The notes under the pieces are model-generated. The model was not told the origin of the DNA. It worked only from the letters and a program-made list of their open reading frames with translations, and ran no database searches. Below are positions 1 through 6,777 of a stretch of DNA of 64,000 nucleotides, piece after piece (the stretch's first letter is position 1; each line of letters opens with the position of its first letter). Origin of the DNA: Flammeovirgaceae bacterium (GTDB lineage: Bacteria > Bacteroidota > Bacteroidia > Cytophagales > Cyclobacteriaceae); NCBI GenBank assembly GCA_015180985.1, contig CP054185.1, positions 2,913,225 through 2,977,224 on the forward strand, read 5' to 3'. The translations under genes were made by a program, and so were the position numbers.

Positions 1-116
1 GGCCCCATAATGGCAACAAACTCGCCTCCTTTAATCTCCAGGTTAATGTTGTTCAATGCAGTCGTTTCCACTTCTTCGGTGGTATAGACTTTTTCAAGGT
101 TTTTCAGTTTGATCAT
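1..116 (-). CDS. ABC transporter ATP-binding protein, 5' end only
   Basis: The minus strand from an ATG at 114-116 encodes the first 38 residues of an ATPase and then runs off the left edge. The visible part starts MIKLKNLEKVY, continues through the strand typical of MacB/LolD-type ATPases (TTALNNINLEIKGGEFVAIMG) and stops just before the Walker A loop. Proteins of this family power efflux or lipoprotein transport from the inner membrane. It follows the HlyD-family adaptor gene in the same direction, so the two probably form a MacAB-like efflux operon; the permease would lie outside the window. The gap between them is filled by a repeat array. The family call is firm, the substrate unknown. 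Confidence 0.8.
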   Translation of the reverse strand, partial: MIKLKNLEKVYTTEEVETTALNNINLEIKGGEFVAIMG

Positions 117-185
117 GGTAGTTGTATTTCGGTTTATGATGTTCGTTAAGTTGATTTTGTTTTATACGATTTACTCTAATATTTG

Positions 186-340
186 TTCAAGGTTCTTGGT
201 TCAAGGTTCTTGGTTCTTGGTTCAAGGTTCTTGGTTCAAGGTTCTTGGTTCTTGGTTCAAAGTTCCTGGTTCAGAATATAACCAAGAACCTTGAACCTTG
301 AACTTTGAACCTTGAACTTTGAACCTCAAACTTTGAACTC
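186..340. repeat. Tandem GGTTC(T/A)TGGTTCAA-type repeats facing their own inverted copies
   Basis: Positions 186-273 hold tandem units built from GGTTCTTGGTTCAA and shortened variants; positions 281-340 hold the reverse complement type (CCAAGAACCTTGAACC and degenerate AACTTTGAACC units). The two arms can fold into a long imperfect hairpin with the tip near 274-280. It occupies most of the 228-bp gap between the HlyD-family adaptor and the ABC ATPase gene. A short open frame on the plus strand here is only a by-product of the repeat. It could act as transcript processing or attenuation between two operon genes, or simply be a slippage-prone repeat. Confidence 0.85.
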
Positions 341-344
341 CAAA

Positions 345-1595
345 TCAGTTCAGCACCAACACTTCATTATTTCCAAAATTCTCGTACGAAGAAGTTATCA
401 CCCTGTCGCCAGGCTTTAACCCCTCCAGTATTTCAAAGTGTTCAGTATTCTTACGGCCCAGTTTGACGCTCCTTTTTACCGCCCGGTTACCATCGCCCTC
501 CAGTACATATACCCAGTTGCCACCCGTATCCTTATAGAATCCGCCAACCGGCAATAATACCTCTTCGCTTGACTGGCCCAACTCAATGCGCAGGCGTAAC
601 GACAGGCCACGCCTGATTCCCTGCGGAGTTTCATTCACAAAATTCATATCTACCGGAAAACGACCGTTGGTAACATTCGGATAAACATACACAATTACTA
701 ACTCGTATTCTTTGCCTGCATAGGTTGTTGTTGCGCGCAATCCTTCAGAAATTCTTGGAAGGTACAACTCATCAATCTCTACGCGCACTTTATAACTTCC
801 TACAACATCAACCTGGCCTAACCGCTGACCGGTATTTATGCTTTGACCCACATCCAGTTGCGGACGGGTTAGCTGGCCATCAATAGGTGCCCGTATAACC
901 AGATTATCCAGAATTTTACTCACCCCATCCAGGCTCATCATCATGCGCTTTTCCGAAGCAGCCGTTTCGCGTAACTGGCGGATGCGATCGATGGAATCGG
1001 CTTTATATACTTCGTAGGTTATGCGCTTGCGCTCGAGGTTAAACTTGTAATCCGCTTCGGTGCGTTCAAATTCCTGTTTCGAAATCAGCTTCTTCTCAAA
1101 TAATTGCTTCTGCCGGTAATACTGAGGCTCCAGAATTGCCAACTGGTTATCTATTGCCGCCAATAATTGCCGCTGCTCCAGGTCGTTCCGCATAATGTTC
1201 AAACGGGTTTCGCGTGCACGGTTAATGCTTTCATTGAATGAAGCCTCTTGCTGCAAGACCGATAATTCGCGGTTAAGGTTGCTTAGTTCAAGAATAACAT
1301 CGCCTTTTTTCAGCATGGCTCCGCTTTCAGCAACAACCCGTTTAATAATCCCCCCCTCAACAGCATCCAGGTATACCGTGCGGCTGGGCTCAACGGTTCC
1401 GGTTTGGGGTATAAACTCCTGAAACACTCCGCGTTTTACTTCCGATATCGTGATTTTATCTTTCTCAACTTTCAATCTGGAACGCCTGTCGGCAAACAAA
1501 GCCTGGTAGCCAACAAATACCACTACCAGCCCGATACCCCCATAGGTGGCTATCCGCTTAAGCGTCCATTTTTTCTTTTTAATCTGCCGATCCAT
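345..1595 (-). CDS. HlyD/MacA-like efflux adaptor (periplasmic membrane fusion protein)
   Basis: 416 residues. One membrane segment lies at about 13-33, followed by the periplasmic part of an RND/ABC efflux adaptor: a first half-lipoyl strand at about 65-95 (QTGTVEPS, VVAESGAMLKKGDVILEL), a long alpha-helical hairpin at about 100-220 rich in E, R, Q and L, the second half-lipoyl strand (VIRAPIDGQLTRPQLDVGQSI), then beta-barrel and membrane-proximal domains ending in GLKPGDRVITSSYENF. Such adaptors link an inner-membrane transporter to an outer-membrane channel. The ABC ATPase start lies downstream on the same strand. A candidate sigma-54 promoter and operator-like repeats precede it, and the divergent neighbour is an NtrC-type activator, so regulated expression is likely. 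The substrate cannot be read from sequence. Confidence 0.9.
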   Translation of the reverse strand: MDRQIKKKKWTLKRIATYGGIGLVVVFVGYQALFADRRSRLKVEKDKITISEVKRGVFQEFIPQTGTVEPSRTVYLDAVEGGIIKRVVAESGAMLKKGDVILELSNLNRELSVLQQEASFNESINRARETRLNIMRNDLEQRQLLAAIDNQLAILEPQYYRQKQLFEKKLISKQEFERTEADYKFNLERKRITYEVYKADSIDRIRQLRETAASEKRMMMSLDGVSKILDNLVIRAPIDGQLTRPQLDVGQSINTGQRLGQVDVVGSYKVRVEIDELYLPRISEGLRATTTYAGKEYELVIVYVYPNVTNGRFPVDMNFVNETPQGIRRGLSLRLRIELGQSSEEVLLPVGGFYKDTGGNWVYVLEGDGNRAVKRSVKLGRKNTEHFEILEGLKPGDRVITSSYENFGNNEVLVLN

Positions 1596-1625
1596 TAATC
1601 AATAATTCAATAATTAAGCCCACGA

Positions 1626-1644
1626 TTGCCAACAAACGTGCCAA
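1626..1644 (-). promoter_or_regulatory. Candidate sigma-54 promoter of the efflux operon
   Basis: Read on the minus strand the sequence is TTGGCACGTTTGTTGGCAA. TTGGCACG is a perfect -24 element. The -12 element is TTGG or TTGGC, with 11 rather than the usual 10 bases between GG and GC, so the match is imperfect. The element ends about 30 bp upstream of the adaptor start codon, and the neighbouring divergent gene encodes a sigma-54 activator. This is a prediction from consensus and position. Confidence 0.5.
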
Positions 1645-1696
1645 GGGGCTTTTAATGGAATTTCAATCGGTTACTATGCTAAAATCGAAAATATTC

Positions 1697-1712
1697 CGTT
1701 CACAAATGAACG
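1697..1712. promoter_or_regulatory. Inverted repeat 1, candidate activator site
   Basis: CGTTCACAAATGAACG: perfect 6-bp arms around a 4-bp centre. It lies about 60 bp upstream of the -24 element, and its centre is 20 bp from that of the next repeat, about two helical turns. The same arm-N4-arm design recurs twice in this intergenic region, as expected for sites of a Fis-type regulator. Confidence 0.5.
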
Positions 1713-1716
1713 TGAT

Positions 1717-1732
1717 TGTCCGTATGCGGACG
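1717..1732. promoter_or_regulatory. Inverted repeat 2, candidate activator site
   Basis: Contains GTCCG-TATG-CGGAC with perfect 5-bp arms (1718-1731). It is about 80 bp upstream of the candidate -24 element of the adaptor operon, a normal distance for a sigma-54 enhancer. It shares the G(T)YC-N4-GRAC pattern with repeats 1 and 3. Confidence 0.5.
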
Positions 1733-1819
1733 AAAACTGCTACTTTTAAATGCCCAAATGCAGCTATTTCAAGCAAGACAGGGGCCATACAGGCTTCGGT
1801 ACCAACTTTGTAACCGGTA

Positions 1820-1833
1820 GCCCGAAAACGGAC
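1820..1833. promoter_or_regulatory. Inverted repeat 3, candidate operator before the regulator gene
   Basis: GCCCG-AAAA-CGGAC, one mismatch from a perfect inverted repeat and nearly the arms of repeat 2. It ends 14 bp before the regulator start codon, where binding would be expected to repress or autoregulate that gene. The rest of the 252-bp gap (1596-1847) shows no gene I can support. Confidence 0.4.
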
Positions 1834-1847
1834 GAAAGCGAACGGAT

Positions 1848-3227
1848 ATGGAACAAAAACAAGGTAAGCTGCTGATTGTAGATGACAACGAAGACCTGCT
1901 GAAGGCGGCCAAAATGTTTCTGAAAAGGCACTTTGCGCAGGTTGATACGGAGAAGAATCCGGAGGCAATACCTGCGCTGATGAGCAATGAAGATTACGAT
2001 GTGATTCTGCTCGATATGAATTTTACCAAAGATGTAAGCAGTGGCAAAGAAGGGTATTACTGGCTGGGTAAAATTCTGGAGCTCGATCCCTCGGCCGTGG
2101 TTGTATTAATTACTGCCTACGGTGATGTGCAGATGGCCGTTAAAGCCATTAAAGCCGGTGCCACCGATTTTGTACTAAAACCCTGGGAAAACGAAAAGCT
2201 GCTGGCTACGCTGTACTCGTCCATGCGCCTGCGCGAATCGCGCGATGAAATTGAAACGCTGAAAATAAAGAACCAGGAAATTAATAAAGAACTCAACAGC
2301 CGCTTTAGCGAAATCATCGGTTCCAGTGCAATAATGCAGCGCATTTTTCAAACCATCGACCGGGTGGCCAAAACCGATGCCAACGTGCTGATACTTGGCG
2401 AAAACGGAACCGGAAAAGAATTGATAGCGCGCGCCATCCACCGGAATTCGGCACGCAGTCATGAAAACTTTGCAAGTGTTGATTTGGGTTCAATAACCGA
2501 AACACTTTTTGAAAGCGAACTTTTTGGTCATAAGAAAGGTGCCTTTACCGATGCCAAGGAAGACAGGGCCGGTCGCTTTGAACTGGCTAATGGCGGCACG
2601 CTTTTTCTCGATGAAATCGGAAATCTTTCCATGCCGCTTCAGGCCAAGCTGCTCACGGTTATTCAAAACCGAAAAGTAAGTCGCGTTGGGTCTAACAAGG
2701 AAACACCCATTGATATTCGGTTAATCTGTGCCACCAACCTGCCGCTTTATGAAATGGTAAAGGAAAATAAATTCCGGCAGGACCTCCTCTACCGCATTAA
2801 CACAATTGAAATTGAAATACCGGCCTTGCGCGATCGGCTGGAAGACATCCCGCTGCTGGCAAATCACTTTTTAAAACATTATGCCGGCAAATACAATAAG
2901 CCGGTTTCCAAAATCAGCGATGCGGCCCTTACCAGGATGCACAAACATCCGTGGCCCGGAAATATCCGTGAATTACAACATGCTATTGAGCGAGCCGTTA
3001 TTCTAAGCAATGGCAATGTGTTGCAACCGGAAGATTTTACTTTTACCACGCAGCCGGCTAAAGATGACGGCCAGCTAAATCTGGATCAGTACAACCTGGA
3101 TGAAGTAGAAAAACTGCTCATCCGCAAAGTACTGAAAAAGGTTAACGGAAACATTACCCAGGCAGCAGCCGAACTGGGCCTGACCCGATCATCGCTTTAC
3201 CGCAGACTGGAAAAACATGGCCTGTAA
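1848..3227 (+). CDS. NtrC-family sigma-54-dependent response regulator
   Basis: 459 residues with the full NtrC layout. The receiver domain (about 8-130) has the acidic pocket DD, phospho-acceptor D56 in VILLDMNF and the conserved Lys in FVLKPW. The AAA+ domain (about 155-385) has Walker A GENGTGKE (about 184-191), a GAFTDA loop in place of GAFTGA (about 231-236) and Walker [12 protein letters not shown]. The Fis-type helix-turn-helix is at the C-terminus (GNITQAAAELGLTRSSLYRRL). Phosphorylated proteins of this family activate sigma-54 RNA polymerase from distant sites. The histidine kinase gene follows after 15 bp and the divergent efflux operon is the probable target. Confidence 0.93.
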   Translation: MEQKQGKLLIVDDNEDLLKAAKMFLKRHFAQVDTEKNPEAIPALMSNEDYDVILLDMNFTKDVSSGKEGYYWLGKILELDPSAVVVLITAYGDVQMAVKAIKAGATDFVLKPWENEKLLATLYSSMRLRESRDEIETLKIKNQEINKELNSRFSEIIGSSAIMQRIFQTIDRVAKTDANVLILGENGTGKELIARAIHRNSARSHENFASVDLGSITETLFESELFGHKKGAFTDAKEDRAGRFELANGGTLFLDEIGNLSMPLQAKLLTVIQNRKVSRVGSNKETPIDIRLICATNLPLYEMVKENKFRQDLLYRINTIEIEIPALRDRLEDIPLLANHFLKHYAGKYNKPVSKISDAALTRMHKHPWPGNIRELQHAIERAVILSNGNVLQPEDFTFTTQPAKDDGQLNLDQYNLDEVEKLLIRKVLKKVNGNITQAAAELGLTRSSLYRRLEKHGL

Positions 3228-3242
3228 AAAAGATCTGCCCAA

Positions 3243-4592
3243 ATGAACGTGTTCCGCGACTTCCGCTCAAGGATAATCCTGCGCGTTGTATTGCTGGGCG
3301 CATCCATGGCACTCTTTACCTACATGCTCGGGCAGGTAAATATGTTGTTTGCAGCCTTGCTGACCGGGGTGGTAATCCTGCTGCAGTTGCTGGAACTGTT
3401 TCGGTTTGTAAGCCTAACCAACCGCAAACTTACCCGCTTTCTGGAGTCCGTTAAATACTCCGATTTTATATCGGGCTTCACCACCGATAACAAACTTGGA
3501 AAAAGTTTTAAGGATCTGAACATCGCATTTAATGAAGTACTGGAAGCTTTCAGAAAAGCACGAAGCGAAAAGGAAGAACACTGGCAATACCTGAATACCG
3601 TGGTGCAACAGGTGCGAACCGGCATATTGTCCTTTGATGAAACGGGCGTCATCCAGTTAATCAATGCCAATGCAAAGAAATTTCTTGGTGTACAGGCTAT
3701 CAAGAACATTAACGAACTACAGGATCGAAACCTGAAACTGCACGAAGCCATCACCACTACCCAACCGGGCAGAAGCACCCTTTACAAGGGAGGCAATGAA
3801 CTGTACCTGACTATCCAGGTTACCGAATTACGTATACGCGGTAAGGATGTGAAACTGATAACCCTGCAGAACATACAGCCGGAACTGCAGCGACAGGAAG
3901 TTGAAGCCTGGCAAAATTTAACACGGGTGCTCCGTCACGAAATCATGAACTCCATCACGCCCATTTCCTCGCTTACCTCAACACTAAAAGATGTGCTGGA
4001 GTACGACATGATAAAAACCAATAATCATTATGAATTGAAAAAAGAAGGAGCGGAAGATCTGAAAGAAGGGCTGGAAACCATTGAAACACGTAGCAAAGGG
4101 TTAATTAAATTTATTGATGCTTACCGCGAATACACCTCGCTTCCAAAACCTAAAGTAAAGTCGGTTCGGCTAAAGGACCTGATCGAGAAGGTAGCCTTAC
4201 TGATGAAGCCGGAAATAAAAGTCCGCAACATAAACTTTACATACGAATGCACATCGGAGTACCTGACCATCCAGGCTGATGAAGAAATGATTGAGCAGGT
4301 GCTGATTAACCTGCTTAAAAATGCACTGGAGGCATTAGCGGATACGCCCTCGCCCCGATTGCAGCTTATTGGCCGGTATGATGAAAGCGCAGTGCTTGTA
4401 GAAATAATCGACAACGGCTCGGGGATTATTAAAGAAGCTATTGAAAAAATATTCATTCCCTTTTTTACAACAAAAAAAACAGGCTCAGGTATTGGCCTGA
4501 GCCTGTCTCGGCAGATTATGCAGTTGCACAACGGCTCCATCAGCGTGGAATCGGAGCCCGATGTACGAACGGTGTTTACGCTGAGGTTTTAA
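3243..4592 (+). CDS. Membrane histidine kinase, NtrY-like
   Basis: 449 residues. Two adjacent membrane helices at about 12-55 with almost no periplasmic loop suggest it senses membrane or cytoplasmic state. A PAS-like domain follows (about 115-220, ILSFDETGVIQLINANA). The phospho-acceptor is H232 in RVLRHEIMNSITPI. The ATPase domain has the N box (NLLKNALEAL), G1 box (DNGSGI) and G2 box (GSGIGLSLSRQIM). It presumably phosphorylates D56 of the regulator encoded just upstream, as in NtrYX-type pairs. Its stop codon overlaps that of the convergent lipoprotein gene through a TTAA tetramer (4589-4592). Confidence 0.92.
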   Translation: MNVFRDFRSRIILRVVLLGASMALFTYMLGQVNMLFAALLTGVVILLQLLELFRFVSLTNRKLTRFLESVKYSDFISGFTTDNKLGKSFKDLNIAFNEVLEAFRKARSEKEEHWQYLNTVVQQVRTGILSFDETGVIQLINANAKKFLGVQAIKNINELQDRNLKLHEAITTTQPGRSTLYKGGNELYLTIQVTELRIRGKDVKLITLQNIQPELQRQEVEAWQNLTRVLRHEIMNSITPISSLTSTLKDVLEYDMIKTNNHYELKKEGAEDLKEGLETIETRSKGLIKFIDAYREYTSLPKPKVKSVRLKDLIEKVALLMKPEIKVRNINFTYECTSEYLTIQADEEMIEQVLINLLKNALEALADTPSPRLQLIGRYDESAVLVEIIDNGSGIIKEAIEKIFIPFFTTKKTGSGIGLSLSRQIMQLHNGSISVESEPDVRTVFTLRF

Positions 4593-5128
4593 TCGAACTC
4601 AACTTCAATGAGTTGACCGGAAAAAGAGCCTTTAACAACAACATCATTACCGCTGTCGTCTTCCATTTGCAAATCGAATTTGATCGTCCAGGTGTTGCCC
4701 GAGCGGGAAATGGTAACACTGCCATCAACCGTGTAATAGCCGGTGCCGGTGCCGCTGTCAAAATCCGCATCAGCCGCGAAAGCGTCATACAAGGTTGACT
4801 CGATAAATCCATCACTGTAATCATAGGTACCGGGCTTCAGTTCAATGGTGCTCCCCGAAAACAGCGTCATCACCAAAATCTGACCTTCACCACCAAGGTT
4901 ATCACCATCAACAGTAATTCCGCTCGAGGTCAGCAGGATATCGTAAAGAGAACCCTGGTTGCCGTTATCATCAAATTCGATGCCGTAACCGGCAATGTAG
5001 CCATTGGTAAGTTTAAACGAGGTACCGTCAATAATTATGCGATCAGGAACTTCATCGTCTTTGCTGCAAGAGGATAAAACAAGTACAAAAAACAATAACG
5101 ATGCGAAATAGCTAAATAAAGTTTTCAT
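4589..5128 (-). CDS. Lipoprotein with surface-export-like signal, function unknown
   Basis: 179 residues. A signal peptide ends in the lipobox VLSSC (Cys about residue 21), immediately followed by SKDDE. In Bacteroidota a Lys/Asp/Glu-rich stretch right after the lipid Cys is known to send lipoproteins to the outer face of the outer membrane. The rest is a Gly/Asp-rich, beta-strand-rich domain (for example DGSVTISRSGNTWTIKFDLQ) of the kind seen in small surface lipoproteins; no catalytic motif is visible. It is monocistronic by position, convergent with the histidine kinase and separated by 316 bp from the caspase gene upstream. Confidence 0.8.
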   Translation of the reverse strand: MKTLFSYFASLLFFVLVLSSCSKDDEVPDRIIIDGTSFKLTNGYIAGYGIEFDDNGNQGSLYDILLTSSGITVDGDNLGGEGQILVMTLFSGSTIELKPGTYDYSDGFIESTLYDAFAADADFDSGTGTGYYTVDGSVTISRSGNTWTIKFDLQMEDDSGNDVVVKGSFSGQLIEVEFD

Positions 5129-5292
5129 TGGTAAGGGTTTATTATTTAAAGATAGGCAATAAAAACCTTATCAGAAAATTACTTCAGAAAGTACCCCTAA
5201 ACTAATCTGGAAAATCGGGCCAAAGGAAAGACCCTAAATACAATAAACACTTAGAGAGGACACTGCATTAAGAGTTTCATGCTGCTTGATTA

Positions 5293-5369
5293 GAGGTCCT
5301 TCGCAAGCTCATGACAACCAGAGAGTTTGTTATGCTGAGGCCGCTCAATGAGCGGGCGAAGCATCTCTC
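5293..5369. repeat. Pair of inverted REP-like palindromic elements
   Basis: Element B (5329-5369) reads GTTATGCTGAGG, then a hairpin CCGCTC-AAT-GAGCGG, then GCGAAGCATCTCTC. Element A (5293-5315) is a shorter inverted relative: its reverse complement begins GTCATGAGCTTGCGAAGG and ends ACCTC. This resembles extragenic palindromic repeats scattered in many genomes. Apart from this, the 316-bp gap 5129-5444 holds nothing I can name. Confidence 0.55.
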
Positions 5370-5444
5370 AATCACAACGAGTTAGTTATTGACACATCAG
5401 TGGTAATTTGACTTACTGGAACATTTACTGTTTATCTGATTAAT

Positions 5445-6620
5445 TTATTGTTTGCTGATAAAAACAAAATCACTCAGTTTCTGGTCATCACCGAATGAAC
5501 CGGTGCGGGGTACCTGCTTCAGCACATCCATACTGGCAATCAGTTCCTGCAACGTAAGCACGCGGTCGGTACCACCATACGTGCGCAGTGATTCTATAAA
5601 CTTTGACGCAAACGGTGAATGCTTGCCCGGAATGCCATCGGAAACATATTCCTTACCTCCGGATGTAAGATACTTTCTTGTTTTCTGACTCAGCTTACGC
5701 ACCACCATTTCGGTTGGAGTATCTTCGTATGCCTCCGCACTACGGGCGCGTGCTATCTCCGGATCCAGTGTTCCGCCAAAGCAAACATCCATAGCCAGCA
5801 GAATGTGTTCACTCGGTATATTGTTGATGATGCCGCGCAACCGGTTGTGCGAGATGTAGGTAGTCTTGGCCTTGTCGTTGGCCAGTGAGTTTTTAGCTAC
5901 GACATAACCTTCGCCAAAGGTCTCATCAAAGGTGCCGTGTCCGGCAAAGAAAATCAGCAACTGATCCTGCGGCTTGAACTTACGCTGGTTGTAGTCGCGC
6001 AATTTTTCAAATACCTGCTCCACATTCGGGTTCTCTACAATCTCCACTTCAAAACCATACTTCTCTTTCAGTTCACGGGCTATAGCCCGCGTGTCATCAA
6101 TCGGGTTTACCAGGTCGTTCCAGTGGTCGTACTTGTCGGTAGCAAACATCAGCGCATAGTCCTTGCGGTCGATGGCCAGGGCAACGGCATCCATACCGAT
6201 AATAATGGTGCGTGTGCTCGACACCACCGCTCCATCGGCATTCTCGGTTTTTATGCGAACGAAGTTGGAGCCGTTTTCAGGGATATTGATTAACTGCTTA
6301 ATGGTTACTACCCGTGGGTCGGCCAGGTCAATGTTCTTCATAAACTTCTCTTCGCCCGTGGTATTATCGCCCACGATCAGTTGCACTGACTTGAGTGCGA
6401 TGGAAGACGACACGGTTGCCTCGATGGTAAACCGGTGCTCCTGCGAATTGCTGTACTCAAACTGCGGGAAAATCCAACTGATGACCGGCAGGCTTGATGA
6501 GTTGGGAACGCCCTTTTTGAAATCAAGTTGCACTTCGTTGGTTTTTGATACAAACCCCTGGGCGTAGGCTGACCAACCGGCTACAGCCATTGCGAACAAA
6601 AGCATTACAGTTGTTTTCAT
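5445..6620 (-). CDS. Secreted caspase-family (C14) protease
   Basis: 391 residues. A signal peptide with cleavage near AYA-QG (about residue 20) predicts export. Residues about 60-145 form a beta-sandwich-like domain; the caspase-like p20 fold starts at about 152 (DYALMFATDKYDHWNDLVNPIDDTRAI). Both catalytic residues are visible: H228 in FFAGHG and C280 in MDVCFGG, followed by a C-terminal segment (SPFASKFIESLRTYG) typical of bacterial caspase homologues. Such proteins cleave after basic or acidic residues; the substrate here is unknown. It lies 157 bp downstream of the giant T9SS protein gene on the same strand. That gap is structured, so co-transcription is uncertain. Confidence 0.9.
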   Translation of the reverse strand: MKTTVMLLFAMAVAGWSAYAQGFVSKTNEVQLDFKKGVPNSSSLPVISWIFPQFEYSNSQEHRFTIEATVSSSIALKSVQLIVGDNTTGEEKFMKNIDLADPRVVTIKQLINIPENGSNFVRIKTENADGAVVSSTRTIIIGMDAVALAIDRKDYALMFATDKYDHWNDLVNPIDDTRAIARELKEKYGFEVEIVENPNVEQVFEKLRDYNQRKFKPQDQLLIFFAGHGTFDETFGEGYVVAKNSLANDKAKTTYISHNRLRGIINNIPSEHILLAMDVCFGGTLDPEIARARSAEAYEDTPTEMVVRKLSQKTRKYLTSGGKEYVSDGIPGKHSPFASKFIESLRTYGGTDRVLTLQELIASMDVLKQVPRTGSFGDDQKLSDFVFISKQ

Positions 6621-6654
6621 GATTTTAATATTATGATTATCAATTGGTTTGCTC

Positions 6655-6755
6655 CAGGGCCGCTTGGCCCCGCATGCTCATCCAGCGCTGTGCCCAATCC
6701 GCACCTGCCACTGCCAGTCCGAAGATTGGCCAAGGCGCAGTCTGAGCATGCTGAA
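6655..6755. repeat. Structured intergenic region with long imperfect hairpin
   Basis: GCATGCTCA near 6671 pairs with TGAGCATGC near 6743, and the flanked CCCAATC pairs with GATTGG, leaving an imperfect long stem. A second small stem GGGCC/GGCCC lies at the caspase-proximal side. It may terminate or process the giant-gene transcript before the caspase gene; no clear T-tract follows on the minus strand. Confidence 0.45.
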
Positions 6756-6777
6756 TATTTTTGATTCATCGTATATC

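Noticed and set aside
186-340. CRISPR array
   Set aside because: Units are 14 bp or shorter, contiguous, without unique spacers, and the second half is the inverse of the first.
1663-1968. Minus-strand open frame in the regulator upstream region
   Set aside because: It overlaps the receiver domain coding region, has no recognisable domain and covers the operator-like repeats.
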